64,000 nt of DNA from Paucibacter sediminis (lineage in GTDB: Bacteria; Pseudomonadota; Gammaproteobacteria; Burkholderiales; Burkholderiaceae_C): positions 682,001 through 746,000 of the forward strand of contig NZ_CP116346.1 of NCBI RefSeq assembly GCF_030254645.1, written 5' to 3'. The notes under the pieces were generated by a model. The model worked only from the letters and a program-made list of their open reading frames with translations. It was not told the DNA's origin and ran no database searches. Shown here one piece after another: positions 1 through 7,514 of the stretch. A program made the position numbers and the translations under genes. How positions within the stretch are numbered: position 1 is the stretch's first letter; each line of letters starts with the position of its first letter.

Positions 1-525
1 CGACACGTACTTGATGGCGCCGCCAATGGTGTTCTTGCCGTACAGCGTGCCCTGCGGCCCGCGCAGCACTTCCACGCGCTGCACATCGAACACGTCCAGC
101 AGGCCGCCCTGGGGCCGTGCCACATAGACATCATCGAAGTAGATGCCCACGCCCGGGTCCACGCCCCACAGCGGATCGGCCTGGCCGACGCCGCGGATGA
201 AGCTGGTGACGGTGGTGTTGCTGCCGCGCGCGGCATAGACGGTGAGGTTGGGCACCTGGCCCTGCAGGTCGCCGAGGTCCTTCACGCCCAGGGTCTCCAG
301 GGCCTTCTCGGTCATGGCGGTCACGGCCACCGGCACGTCGCGCAGGCTTTCTTCGCGGCGGCGCGCGGTGACGGTCACCGTCTCCAGCGTCGTCACCTCG
401 CTCTTGGCCTCGTCGGCGGGCTTGCCGCTGGCCGCGGGCGCGGTCTGTTGTGCCATCGCGGGGGCGGCAAAGGCTGCGGCCAGGGCCAGGCAGAGGCGGC
501 TGATGCGTTGATGCTGAAGGGTCAT
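1..525 (-). CDS. TonB-dependent outer membrane receptor, N-terminal part (cut by window edge)
   Basis: Only the first 175 codons are present; the gene runs off the left edge. The start is the ATG at 525. The N-terminus is a signal peptide (about residues 1-26, hydrophobic run then APAMA-QQ). A short linker leads to the plug domain: TVTARRREESL resembles a TonB-box-type segment, followed by LRDVPVAVTAM, SFIRGVG and the plug hallmark VEVLRGPQGTLYGKN. This family imports siderophores, vitamin B12, sugars or other large ligands across the outer membrane using TonB energy. The sequence does not give the substrate. The SFIRGVGQ and YFDDVYVARP signatures resemble receptors often found beside catabolic clusters in Sphingomonas-like and Burkholderiales genomes. 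The fatty/ketone-acid genes follow on the same strand after a 420-bp gap, so a lipid-related ligand is possible but unproven. Confidence 0.9.
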   Translation of the reverse strand, partial: MTLQHQRISRLCLALAAAFAAPAMAQQTAPAASGKPADEAKSEVTTLETVTVTARRREESLRDVPVAVTAMTEKALETLGVKDLGDLQGQVPNLTVYAARGSNTTVTSFIRGVGQADPLWGVDPGVGIYFDDVYVARPQGGLLDVFDVQRVEVLRGPQGTLYGKNTIGGAIKYVS

Positions 526-945
526 GAGGTCTCCGTTTTGTGGTCTGAACTTTTTTGAGGGCGAGTCCACCCAGCCGGCGCGCGCGGCCGGCGCAAATGG
601 GCGGGTGGGGAATGCGGGGCTGGCGCGCGCCTAAAGCGGGCGTTAAGCGGGCGCTAAGCGGGCGCAGCCGTGGTGTGGGTGCTGGTCATGCCTGTCTCCA
701 ACTTGTTGTCATGGCCTGTGCGCGGCCAGGTAGGCTTTTCTTTGCAAAGGCCATGCCCAAGGCCGGCCCGGCGGCCCCAAGCAAGTGCAAACCACTAGGC
801 TTTGGGGCCGAAAGCGGGGCTGGCTCGCCGCTTGGCCGCGCCGGGCCGCGGCGCACAGCGCCCAATTGTCCACACAACAGGCACCGATACGTAAATCGTT
901 GTCCAATTTTCAGTCGATGTCTGTGTTTCAGACAGCTGGTGCGGC
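526..945. other. Non-coding interval between receptor start and bdhA end
   Basis: No convincing gene lies here; short open frames on both strands have no recognisable content. It should hold the promoter of the TonB-dependent receptor (which starts at 525, minus strand) and the 3' end of the bdhA transcript. An 11-bp unit of the form TAAGCGGGCG is repeated three times in tandem at 632-664. A dyad TGTCTG-N5-CAGACA lies at 918-934, just past the bdhA stop. It has no T-tract in the bdhA reading direction, so it is at best a weak terminator and could be a protein site. Confidence 0.5.
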
Positions 946-1731
946 TCATTGCGCCGTCCAGCCGCCGTCCACCGGCAGGGCCACGCCGGTGATGCCGGCG
1001 GCCGCCTCACTGCACAGGAACACCGCTACCTCGCCGATGCGCTGCGGCGGCAGCAGGGTCAGGTTGGGCTGTTTCTCGCGCAGCAGTTCGCGGATGCCGG
1101 CCTGGCGGTCGCCGCCCAGGGCGGCGGCGACCGCCTCAATCTGCGGCTGGATGATGGCGGTGTCGGTCCAGCCCGGGCAGATGCAGTTGACCGTGATGCC
1201 CTCGGCCGCGGTCTCCAGCGCCACGCCCTTGGACAGGCCCACCAGCCCATGCTTGGCAGCCAGGTAGGCGGCCTTGTTGACCGAGGCCACCAGGCCATGC
1301 ACCGAGGCGATGTTGACGATGCGGCCCCAGCCGCGCGCGCGCATCCGCGGCACCGCCGCCTTCATGGTGTGGAAGGCCGCGCTCAGATTGACCGCCAGGA
1401 TGGCGTCCCAGCGCTCGGCAGGAAATTCCGCAATGCCGCAGGTGTGCTGGATGCCGGCGTTGTTGACCAGGATGTCGGGCGCGGCCAGCGCCGCGCTGGC
1501 GGCGGCAAGCAGGCCCGCGGCCGCCTGGGCATCGCCCAGATCGGCGCGCACATAGGCGGTGCGGCGCCCCGTGGCGCTGGCCAGTTCGGCGGCCACCGCA
1601 TCGCCCTGCGCCTGCGGCTCGATGCCATGCAGCACCAGGTCCGCGCCGGCTTCGGCCAGGCAGCGGGCGATCGCCAGGCCTATGCCCTGGGTGGCCCCGG
1701 TCACCAGGGCGGTACGGTCGTGCAAGGTCAT
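946..1731 (-). CDS. bdhA: 3-hydroxybutyrate dehydrogenase (short-chain dehydrogenase)
   Basis: A 261-residue classical SDR. It has the Rossmann motif TGATQGIG near residue 10, NNAGIQH near residue 92, the catalytic Ser in NIASVHGLVAS, and YLAAKHG giving the Tyr-x3-Lys pair. The IQHT, CPGWTDT and REKQPN segments near the expected places are typical of D-3-hydroxybutyrate dehydrogenases, which oxidise 3-hydroxybutyrate to acetoacetate with NAD+. The length fits the family (about 255-262). The start at 1731 overlaps the stop of the upstream ligase (ATGA), so the genes are translationally coupled. With the ligase and thiolase it could form a route 3-hydroxybutyrate, acetoacetate, acetoacetyl-CoA, two acetyl-CoA. 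The exact substrate is inferred from motif similarity. Confidence 0.85.
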   Translation of the reverse strand: MTLHDRTALVTGATQGIGLAIARCLAEAGADLVLHGIEPQAQGDAVAAELASATGRRTAYVRADLGDAQAAAGLLAAASAALAAPDILVNNAGIQHTCGIAEFPAERWDAILAVNLSAAFHTMKAAVPRMRARGWGRIVNIASVHGLVASVNKAAYLAAKHGLVGLSKGVALETAAEGITVNCICPGWTDTAIIQPQIEAVAAALGGDRQAGIRELLREKQPNLTLLPPQRIGEVAVFLCSEAAAGITGVALPVDGGWTAQ

Positions 1732-3266
1732 GTCTCGTCGTCCTTCTTGAGTTGCTGGCGCAGCGCCGTCTTCAGCACCTTGCCGTAATGGTTCTTGGGC
1801 AGCGCATCGACGAACAGATAGCGCTTGGGTCGCTTGAAGCGCGCCAGGGCCTGCAGGCATTGCGCATCCAGCGCGGCGGCGTCCGGTTGCGCGCCGGCCT
1901 CGGGCGCGACAAAGGCCACCACGATCTCGCCCCATTCGGCATCCGCCTGGCCCACCACCGCCACCTCGCGCACGCCGGCGCAGCGCAGCAGCACCTCCTC
2001 GACCTCGCGCGGGTAGATGTTGGAGCCGCCGCTGATGATGAGGTCCTTGGAGCGGTCCTTCAGGGTCAGAAAGCCCTGGGCATCGAGCGCGCCCATGTCG
2101 CCGGTCCAGAGCCAGCCACCGCGCAGGGCCTGGGCCGTGGCCTCGGGCTGCCGCCAGTAGCCGGCCATCACGGTGTCGCCGCGCACCAGCACCTCGCCGG
2201 TCGCGCCGGCCGGCAGCGCATTGCCCTGCTCGTCCGCCACGCGTACCTCCACCAGGCTTTGCGCCACCCCCACCGAGGCCAGACGGGCGAGCCAGTCGGG
2301 ATGGTCGCGGTCGGCCAGCTGCGCGCGGGCCAGCGCGGTGATGGTCATGGGCGACTCGCCCTGGCCATAGATCTGCACGAAGCGCGGCCCCATCAGGGCC
2401 AGCGCGCGCTGGATGTCCTGCACATACATGGGGCCGCCGCCATAGACGATGGTCTTGTAGCCCGAAGCGTCGCCGCCGCTGGCCTGCAGATGCTCGACCA
2501 GGCGCTTCACCATGGTGGGGGCGGCAAACAGGCACAGCCGCCCCAGCCGCTGCGAAAGCCCCTGCAGCTCAGCCACATCGAAGCCGCCCGAGCGCGGCAC
2601 CACATGGCGCGCGGCCCCGGCGACGAAGGCAAAGTTGTAGAGCCCGGCGCCATGCGACATCGGCGCCGCATAGACGATCACGTCCTCGGCCTCGACCGCA
2701 TCCACGTCGATGAAATAGCAGGCCGTCATGGCGAGCAGATTGCGATGCGTCTGCATCACGCCCTTGGGCCGGCCGGTGGTGCCCGAGGTGTAGAACAGCC
2801 AGGCCAGATCGTCGGGGGCGCGCGCCTGCATGGGCGCCGGCTCATGGGCCAGCAGCGCGGCATAGGCGGCCTCGTCGGGGCAGCAGAGCATGCGCAGGCC
2901 CGGCATGCTGGCCAGCTCGGGCTGCAGCGCGGCGCCCAGGTCGGCGCTCACGAACAAGGCCTCGGCACCGGCGTCCTGCACGATGTAGGCGAGCTCCTTG
3001 GCGTGCAGCTTGGCATTCACCGGCACCACCGCCAGCCCCGCCCACCAGGCCGCATAGAGCAGCTCCAGATAGGCCGGGTGGTTGCTCATATAGAGTGCCA
3101 CACGCGCACCCGGCCGCAGGCCGCAGCCCTGGCTCAGGCCATGCGCCAGGCGCGCCACCCGGTCGGCCAGCTCGCCATAGCGGACCAGCAGCTCGTCGCC
3201 GTGCAGCAGGGCTGGCCGCTCCGGGTGAAGCAGCGCGCTGCGCTGCAGCAGGCTGGCCAGGTTCAT
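1728..3266 (-). CDS. AMP-dependent acyl-CoA synthetase/ligase
   Basis: A 512-residue member of the ANL (acyl-adenylate-forming) superfamily. The P-loop-like motif FYTSGTTGRPKG lies about a third of the way in, followed by the aromatic core, the YGQGE adenine-binding segment, the WTGDMG motif and RSKDLIISGG. The C-terminal catalytic lysine lies in KNHYGKVLK. It would activate a carboxylic acid to its CoA thioester through an acyl-AMP. The length and architecture fit medium- or long-chain fatty acyl-CoA ligases better than the longer acetoacetyl-CoA synthetases. The start at 3266 overlaps the thiolase stop (ATGA), and its own stop overlaps bdhA. It is the middle gene of a three-gene operon. Substrate unassigned. 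Confidence 0.88.
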   Translation of the reverse strand: MNLASLLQRSALLHPERPALLHGDELLVRYGELADRVARLAHGLSQGCGLRPGARVALYMSNHPAYLELLYAAWWAGLAVVPVNAKLHAKELAYIVQDAGAEALFVSADLGAALQPELASMPGLRMLCCPDEAAYAALLAHEPAPMQARAPDDLAWLFYTSGTTGRPKGVMQTHRNLLAMTACYFIDVDAVEAEDVIVYAAPMSHGAGLYNFAFVAGAARHVVPRSGGFDVAELQGLSQRLGRLCLFAAPTMVKRLVEHLQASGGDASGYKTIVYGGGPMYVQDIQRALALMGPRFVQIYGQGESPMTITALARAQLADRDHPDWLARLASVGVAQSLVEVRVADEQGNALPAGATGEVLVRGDTVMAGYWRQPEATAQALRGGWLWTGDMGALDAQGFLTLKDRSKDLIISGGSNIYPREVEEVLLRCAGVREVAVVGQADAEWGEIVVAFVAPEAGAQPDAAALDAQCLQALARFKRPKRYLFVDALPKNHYGKVLKTALRQQLKKDDET

Positions 3267-4429
3267 TGCACCCGCTCCAGCACGCTGACGTAATTGGCCA
3301 CCGCCGAGCCGCCCATATTGAAGACGCCGCCCAGGCGCGGCTGCGGCAGCTGCATCTCGCCCGCCTCGCCCACCAGCTGCATGGCGGCCAGCACATGCAT
3401 GGAGACGCCGGTGGCGGCGATCGGGTGGCCCTTGGCCTTGAGCCCGCCCGAGGCATTCACCGGCAGCGCGCCATCGGCCATCACCAGGCCCTGCTCCAGC
3501 ACGCGGGCGCCCTGCCCGGGCGGCGCCAGGCCCATGGCCTCGTAGCTGAGCAGCTCGGCGATCGTGAAGCAGTCGTGCACTTCGGCGAAGGAGAGATCGC
3601 GCACGCCGATGCCGGCCTGCTGCAGGGCCTGTGCCCAGGCGCGACGCGGGCCCTCGAAGGCGAGCGGGTCGCGCCGCGAGAGCGGCAGGAAATCGTTCAC
3701 CTGCACGCGGCTGCGCAGCGCCACCGCGCGCCTGAACTGGCGTGCCAGGCTGGCATCCACCAGGATCAGCGCGGCCGCCCCGTCCGAGACCAGCGAGCAA
3801 TCGGTCTTGCGCAGCGGCGCCGCGATCAAGGGGTTGCGCTCAGAAACTTCGTTGCAGAACTCGAAGCCCAGGTCCTTGCGCATCTGCGCCCAGGGGTTGC
3901 GCACGCCGTTGGCGTGGTTCTTGGCGGCGATGCGGGCCAGCACCGCGCCGTGATCGCCATGGCGCTCGAAATAGGCCTGGGCGATGCGGCCGAAGATGCC
4001 GGGAAAGCTCAGGCCCTGGCTGGCCTCCTCGGGCACATAGGAGGCATTGCCAAGGATGCGCGTGACCTCGGCGCCCGACACCGCCGTCATCTTCTCGGCC
4101 CCCACCACCAGGGCGATGCGGGCACGGCCGGCCTCGATCGCGTCGGCCGCCGCATACAGCGCCGCGGCACCGGAGGCACAGGCATTCTCCAGCCGCGTGG
4201 CCGGGGCCCAGCGCAGCGCCGCGTTGGCCTGCATGGGCAGGGAGGAGGCAAAGATCTCCGGCACGAAACCGCCGTTGAGCTGACCGAGCCAGATGCCGTC
4301 GACCTCGGCGCCGCCGAGGCCCGCGTCCGCCAACGCGCCCTGCGTCACGCCGCCGATCAGCTGCTCGAGATCCAGGCCGTCCAGACGCCCGAACTTGCTG
4401 TGGGCCCAGCCAACGATGCACACTGCCAT
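3263..4429 (-). CDS. Thiolase family protein (acetyl-CoA acyltransferase type)
   Basis: A 388-residue thiolase-fold enzyme. The nucleophilic Cys lies in the ENACASGAAAL segment near residue 90, a His/Cys pair in EVHDCFTIAE near residue 300, and a GGLKAKGHPI motif near the C-terminus. The overall form resembles the SCP-x/thiolase-like subgroup rather than housekeeping PhaA/AtoB. It would cleave a 3-ketoacyl-CoA to acetyl-CoA plus a shortened acyl-CoA, or work in reverse. The ATG at 4429 is chosen because AAGGAG sits at good spacing; an out-of-frame ATG at 4434 lies just upstream. It is first in the operon thiolase-ligase-bdhA and divergent from the PAS-LuxR gene at 4514. Confidence 0.87.
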   Translation of the reverse strand: MAVCIVGWAHSKFGRLDGLDLEQLIGGVTQGALADAGLGGAEVDGIWLGQLNGGFVPEIFASSLPMQANAALRWAPATRLENACASGAAALYAAADAIEAGRARIALVVGAEKMTAVSGAEVTRILGNASYVPEEASQGLSFPGIFGRIAQAYFERHGDHGAVLARIAAKNHANGVRNPWAQMRKDLGFEFCNEVSERNPLIAAPLRKTDCSLVSDGAAALILVDASLARQFRRAVALRSRVQVNDFLPLSRRDPLAFEGPRRAWAQALQQAGIGVRDLSFAEVHDCFTIAELLSYEAMGLAPPGQGARVLEQGLVMADGALPVNASGGLKAKGHPIAATGVSMHVLAAMQLVGEAGEMQLPQPRLGGVFNMGGSAVANYVSVLERVQ

Positions 4430-4513
4430 GCCATGCTCCTTGTGAGGTTCGGCGCGACTATAGGAACAGCGCCGCGCCCGCGAAACACGTACAACTACCT
4501 CAGGACTGCCCCC

Positions 4514-5092
4514 ATGCCCGCCAGCGACGCCAGTGCCGAACCGAGCGCCGACGCCGATCTCAACCTCGCCTTCGACCTCGCTCCCGTGGGCCTGTGCGTG
4601 ACGCGCGAACGCGGCATCCAGCGCTGCAACGATGCCTTCGCCGAGATGTTCGGCTACCAGCCTGCCGAGCTGGCGGGCCGCTCGATGGCCTGCCTCTACC
4701 CCTCGGATTCCGAGTTCGAGCACATCGGCGCGCAGGGTTTCAACGTGATGCTGGAGACCGGCCGCTACAGCGACGAGCGCATCATGAAACACCGCAGCGG
4801 CCGGCTGTTCTGGGTGCATGCGGCCGGGCGTTCGCTGCGCCGCGATCAGCCCTTTGCCTGCGCGGTCTGGATGTTCGAGGACATCTCGGCGCGCCGCGCC
4901 GTCACCGTGGACCTGACGGCGCGCGAGCGCGAGATCGTGCGCCAGCTGGCCGCCGGCCAGAGCACCAAGCAGATCGCGCGCCTCTTGGGCATCAGCCCGC
5001 GCACCATCGACGGCCACCGCGCCCGCATCATCCGCAAGGTCGGCGCCAGCAGCGCCAGCGAGACGCTGGCCAAGCTGGTGGGGCTGGCCTGA
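4514..5092 (+). CDS. PAS-domain LuxR-type transcriptional regulator
   Basis: A 192-residue protein with a PAS sensor domain (about residues 18-125; LAPVGLCVTRE, NDAFAEMFGY, HRSGRLFWV) and a C-terminal LuxR/NarL helix-turn-helix (about 130-190; TAREREIVRQL, STKQIARLLG, SPRTIDGHR). No receiver aspartate domain is present, so the signal is probably a small ligand or cofactor in the PAS pocket rather than phosphorylation. It is transcribed away from the thiolase-ligase-dehydrogenase operon with an 84-bp gap, which makes it that operon's likely regulator. The start at 4514 follows the last in-frame break in homology-like sequence; no strong Shine-Dalgarno is visible. Confidence 0.85.
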   Translation: MPASDASAEPSADADLNLAFDLAPVGLCVTRERGIQRCNDAFAEMFGYQPAELAGRSMACLYPSDSEFEHIGAQGFNVMLETGRYSDERIMKHRSGRLFWVHAAGRSLRRDQPFACAVWMFEDISARRAVTVDLTAREREIVRQLAAGQSTKQIARLLGISPRTIDGHRARIIRKVGASSASETLAKLVGLA

Positions 5093-5101
5093 GCGGCCGG
5101 C

Positions 5102-6343
5102 TCAGGGCTGGTAGAAGCGCAGCAGGCCCTGCCACAGCGCCAGCGCCTCATGGGCCATGCTGGTGCTGCCGGCCAGGGGCTTGGCGTCGGCGGCCAGTTG
5201 CACCATCACCAGCTTGAGGGCCGGATCGATCAGCATCATCTGGCCGAACACGCCCAACATCGCAAAGCGGCGCGAATTGCCCGGGAAGGTCCAGAACTGG
5301 TAGCCGTAGCCGAAGTAGGGGCTGGCGCGGCCGGGCTGGAAGGCCGGCGCATGCAGGTGCCAGTCGGTGGCCTCGCGCAGAAAACGCGCCGGGATGATTT
5401 GCTGGCCGTTGTCGGGGCGCCGGCCATCGTTGGCCAGCAGCACGCCCAGGCGCGCGTAGTCGCCCAGCGTGGCGTTGAAGTTGCCCGCCGCGGCCTCCAG
5501 GCCGGTGCGGTCGGCGCGCCACAGCGCGCTCTGCTCGGCGCCCATCGCCTGCCACAGTCGCGGCCCCAGGTAGTCGCTCAATGACTGGCCGGTGGCGCCG
5601 CGCAGCGCCGCCGCCAGCATCACCGTCTCGGTGCTGGCGTAGTGAAAGCGCGTGCCCTGCGGCGCGATGCGCTGGTTGATCTGGCTGGCGGCGGCCTCCA
5701 GGCCCTCGCGGCTGGCGGCACGGCCGTAGCGGGCCAGATCGTCCTGGCCGTCGTAGCGCTCCTCGAAACGTACGCCCGAGGCCATGCGCAGCAGATTGCG
5801 CAAGCTGGTCTGGCCGTACAGGGTGTCGGCCAGGCCAGGCGCATAACGCTCGGCCGTATCGTCCAGCGAGCGCAGCTTGCCCTCCTGCAGCGCCAGCCCC
5901 ACCGCCAGCGCGACGATGGACTTGGCCATCGAGTGCGAGACAAAGCGGTGCTCGGGCCCGCGCTCGTACTGATAGCGCTCGAGCTGCACCACGCCGTCCT
6001 TCACGATCATCAGGCCCATCACGCGCTGGCGCGCCAGGTAGGCGCTGACGTCGCGCTCGACGCCATCGTCCGCCAGCCAGCGCAGCGCCGGCTCGCTGGC
6101 CGCGCGAGGCAGCCGCAGCGGCTGCTCGCTGGCCGGCAACTGGTGCACCGGCCCATTCAGGATGCCGGCGATCGCGCCCTGGTTGCTGAAGGAGCCCACG
6201 CGCACCGCTTCATTGCTGAACCAGTCGCCGGCGGTGCCGAGCGGATAGCCCTGCTGGCGCCCCAGCAGATCCTCATCGGGGGCGGCATGCAGCAGCGCCG
6301 GCAGCAGCATGGCCAGCCATATGCAATGCCTTGTCGTCGCCAT
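5102..6343 (-). CDS. Exported serine hydrolase, beta-lactamase (class C/PBP-like) family
   Basis: A 413-residue protein starting at the ATG at 6343. It has a signal peptide (about residues 1-20, ending LLHAAPDED) and a penicillin-binding-protein-like fold. The Ser-x-x-Lys motif is SMAK within FVSHSMAKSIV, and the Tyr motif is YAS within RFHYASTET. Relatives include esterases, D-aminopeptidases and beta-lactamase-like proteins; most are not true beta-lactamases. An in-frame ATG at 6400 would add 19 residues before the signal sequence and is less likely. It is convergent with the PAS-LuxR gene (9-bp gap) and is probably a monocistronic periplasmic enzyme. Substrate unknown. Confidence 0.85.
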   Translation of the reverse strand: MATTRHCIWLAMLLPALLHAAPDEDLLGRQQGYPLGTAGDWFSNEAVRVGSFSNQGAIAGILNGPVHQLPASEQPLRLPRAASEPALRWLADDGVERDVSAYLARQRVMGLMIVKDGVVQLERYQYERGPEHRFVSHSMAKSIVALAVGLALQEGKLRSLDDTAERYAPGLADTLYGQTSLRNLLRMASGVRFEERYDGQDDLARYGRAASREGLEAAASQINQRIAPQGTRFHYASTETVMLAAALRGATGQSLSDYLGPRLWQAMGAEQSALWRADRTGLEAAAGNFNATLGDYARLGVLLANDGRRPDNGQQIIPARFLREATDWHLHAPAFQPGRASPYFGYGYQFWTFPGNSRRFAMLGVFGQMMLIDPALKLVMVQLAADAKPLAGSTSMAHEALALWQGLLRFYQP

Positions 6344-6679
6344 CACCACCGTGCTGCCGCCCCTGCGAGTCTTGTTTGATGAGGCGCATTTCAACAGCAT
6401 TCCCGGCCGCTCCCAATCCCAGGGACTGGGGGCCAAGTAGCGCCGGCCGTGAAACTTCGTTAGGGTGAACCGGGTAACTGTGGTACATTCGGCAGCATAG
6501 ATACGCACAAGACCGTTTCTTCAAGGTCTTCAATCTGCAGCCCCGCCGTACGTTCGCTTCATTCGTCGCGCCAGGCTCGCTCCAGTTTTAACTCCCCGTT
6601 TGACTGTTCTTGAGTGTTTCTGTCTCCGCAGGCCATGTGGTCGCGGAGTGTTTTTCAATAGTTTCCTAAGGAACAGATC
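6344..6679. other. Divergent promoter region and long cspA leader
   Basis: A gene-free interval of 336 bp between the serine hydrolase (minus) and the cold-shock gene (plus). A possible -10 (TACATT, 6484-6489) has no clear -35; if used, the cold-shock mRNA would have a leader of roughly 180-190 nt, similar in scale to the long leaders of enteric cspA mRNAs. A GC hairpin with a following T-tract lies at 6624-6655 and is listed separately. The ribosome-binding site AAGGA lies about 9 nt before the cold-shock ATG. Confidence 0.5.
6624..6655 (+). promoter_or_regulatory. Hairpin plus T-tract in the cold-shock gene leader
   Basis: CTCCGC (6624-6629) pairs with GCGGAG (6643-6648) around a 13-nt loop, followed by TGTTTTT. 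The shape is that of an intrinsic terminator, yet it lies in the leader 25 bp before the cspA start, just upstream of the AAGGA site. It could act as an attenuator, or as a temperature-sensitive structure exposing the ribosome-binding region. Function inferred from position and shape only. Confidence 0.5.
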
Positions 6680-6895
6680 ATGACGACTATGCAAACCGGT
6701 ACCGTGAAGTGGTTCGACGACGGCAAGGGCTTTGGTTTCATCACCCCCGATGACGGCACCAAGGACCTGTTCGCCCACCACAGCGAAATCCGCAACAACG
6801 GCGGCTTCCGCACCCTGGCCGAAAACCAAAAGGTCGAGTTCGAAGTGAAGCAAGGCCCCAAGGGCCTGCAAGCCGCCAACATCCGCGGCGTGTAA
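6680..6895 (+). CDS. cspA: Cold-shock protein, CspA family
   Basis: A 71-residue single cold-shock domain. RNP1 is KGFGFI (about residues 14-19) and RNP2 is LFAHHS (about 31-36), preceded by [11 protein letters not shown]. These proteins bind single-stranded RNA and DNA, melt RNA secondary structure and help translation at low temperature or during growth shifts. The ATG at 6680 follows AAGGA; an ATG three codons later (MQTGTVKW) matches the usual N-terminus and could also serve. The long structured leader suggests post-transcriptional control. Paralogues are common in Burkholderiales, so the symbol denotes the family, not a one-to-one orthologue. Confidence 0.95.
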   Translation: MTTMQTGTVKWFDDGKGFGFITPDDGTKDLFAHHSEIRNNGGFRTLAENQKVEFEVKQGPKGLQAANIRGV

Positions 6896-7200
6896 TTCAC
6901 GGGGCCTGGTGGATCTTTCGAGCTCCGCCCGGCCTCTGAACTCAGCCTGGGAAGGCTGGGACCCTGGTGCAAGCCAGGGTCTCTATCCGCAAGCAGCGTT
7001 GACCCAACAACATCTGTCTTGCGATTGAATGCAGTGACCCGTGTCACTCATCTGCGCGACCCGATGCGCAGCGGCGCCAGCAAAGCTGGTTGCCAACCCG
7101 GTGCATGGCACCAAATCCCTTTATCGCAATCCGCGCCAAGACGGTTTCCCTATTCGCTCACGCCACAGGGACGGCATCAAGGCGCACACCTCAAAAGACT
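6896..7200. other. Interval downstream of cspA with two stem-loops
   Basis: About 305 bp without a convincing gene. Two adjacent stem-loops follow the cold-shock gene: CAGCCT/AGGCTG (6943-6958, 4-nt loop) and ACCCTGG/CCAGGGT (6961-6980, 6-nt loop). No T-run follows, so they look like 3'-end stabilising or weak terminator structures. The rest should carry the promoter or leader of the small gene at 7201. Confidence 0.45.
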
Positions 7201-7422
7201 ATGCAAACGAAAAAAAGCATTGAGGTGGGGCGTTTCCTTGTCTCACCTTTCACCAAACCCACCCATGACGGCGGCTTCGCAGCCTCGGTCTCGATCCGCT
7301 CCGGCCAGGGCATGGCCAGCCATGACCGCGTGATGCGCTTCACGCCGCGCTTTGCCACGCAGCGCGCCGCGATCGCCTATGCCACCCGCGAGGGCGTGGC
7401 CTGGGTCAGCAAACTCCATTAA
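7201..7422 (+). CDS. Small conserved protein of unknown function downstream of cspA
   Basis: A 73-residue protein with a basic N-terminus (MQTKKSIEVG), then GGFAASVSIRSGQG, HDRVMRFTP and a C-terminal helix rich in Ala with WVSKLH. I recall similar small proteins near cold-shock genes in Burkholderiales, but I know no function. The ATG at 7201 is chosen because the upstream in-frame sequence looks like translated non-coding DNA. Its context (ACTATGCAAAC) is nearly the same as that around the internal cspA ATG. No good Shine-Dalgarno is visible. It ends just before a strong terminator. Confidence 0.7.
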   Translation: MQTKKSIEVGRFLVSPFTKPTHDGGFAASVSIRSGQGMASHDRVMRFTPRFATQRAAIAYATREGVAWVSKLH

Positions 7423-7445
7423 GACGCCTCGGCGCCTTGCCAACA

Positions 7446-7477
7446 AAAAGGGCGACTCCTTGCGGAGCCGCCCTTTT
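7446..7477. terminator. Bidirectional intrinsic terminator
   Basis: Arms AAAAGGGCG-a-CTCC (7446-7459) and GGAG-c-CGCCCTTTT (7464-7477) form a 13-bp stem with one mismatch and a TTGC loop. Flanking A and T runs let it work in both directions. It separates the small gene ending at 7422 from the efflux operon ending at 7503. Confidence 0.9.
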
Positions 7478-7499
7478 GCTTTGCAGCGGAAGAACCTGA

Positions 7500-7514
7500 G
7501 GGTCAGGTCTTGCC
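7500..7514. repeat. Dispersed 15-mer copy 1 (GGGTCAGGTCTTGCC)
   Basis: Exact copy of a motif also found at 41575, 43187 and 46030. Here the minus-strand reading supplies the last codons and the TGA stop of the efflux channel gene. See findings. Confidence 0.6.

Noticed and set aside
918..934. A terminator after bdhA
   Set aside because: The 6-bp dyad lacks a T-tract in the bdhA direction; recorded only as a structure in the intergenic entry.
555..1010. Short open frames in the TonB receptor-bdhA gap
   Set aside because: No conserved motif, poor start context, overlapping frames on both strands; typical GC-driven noise.
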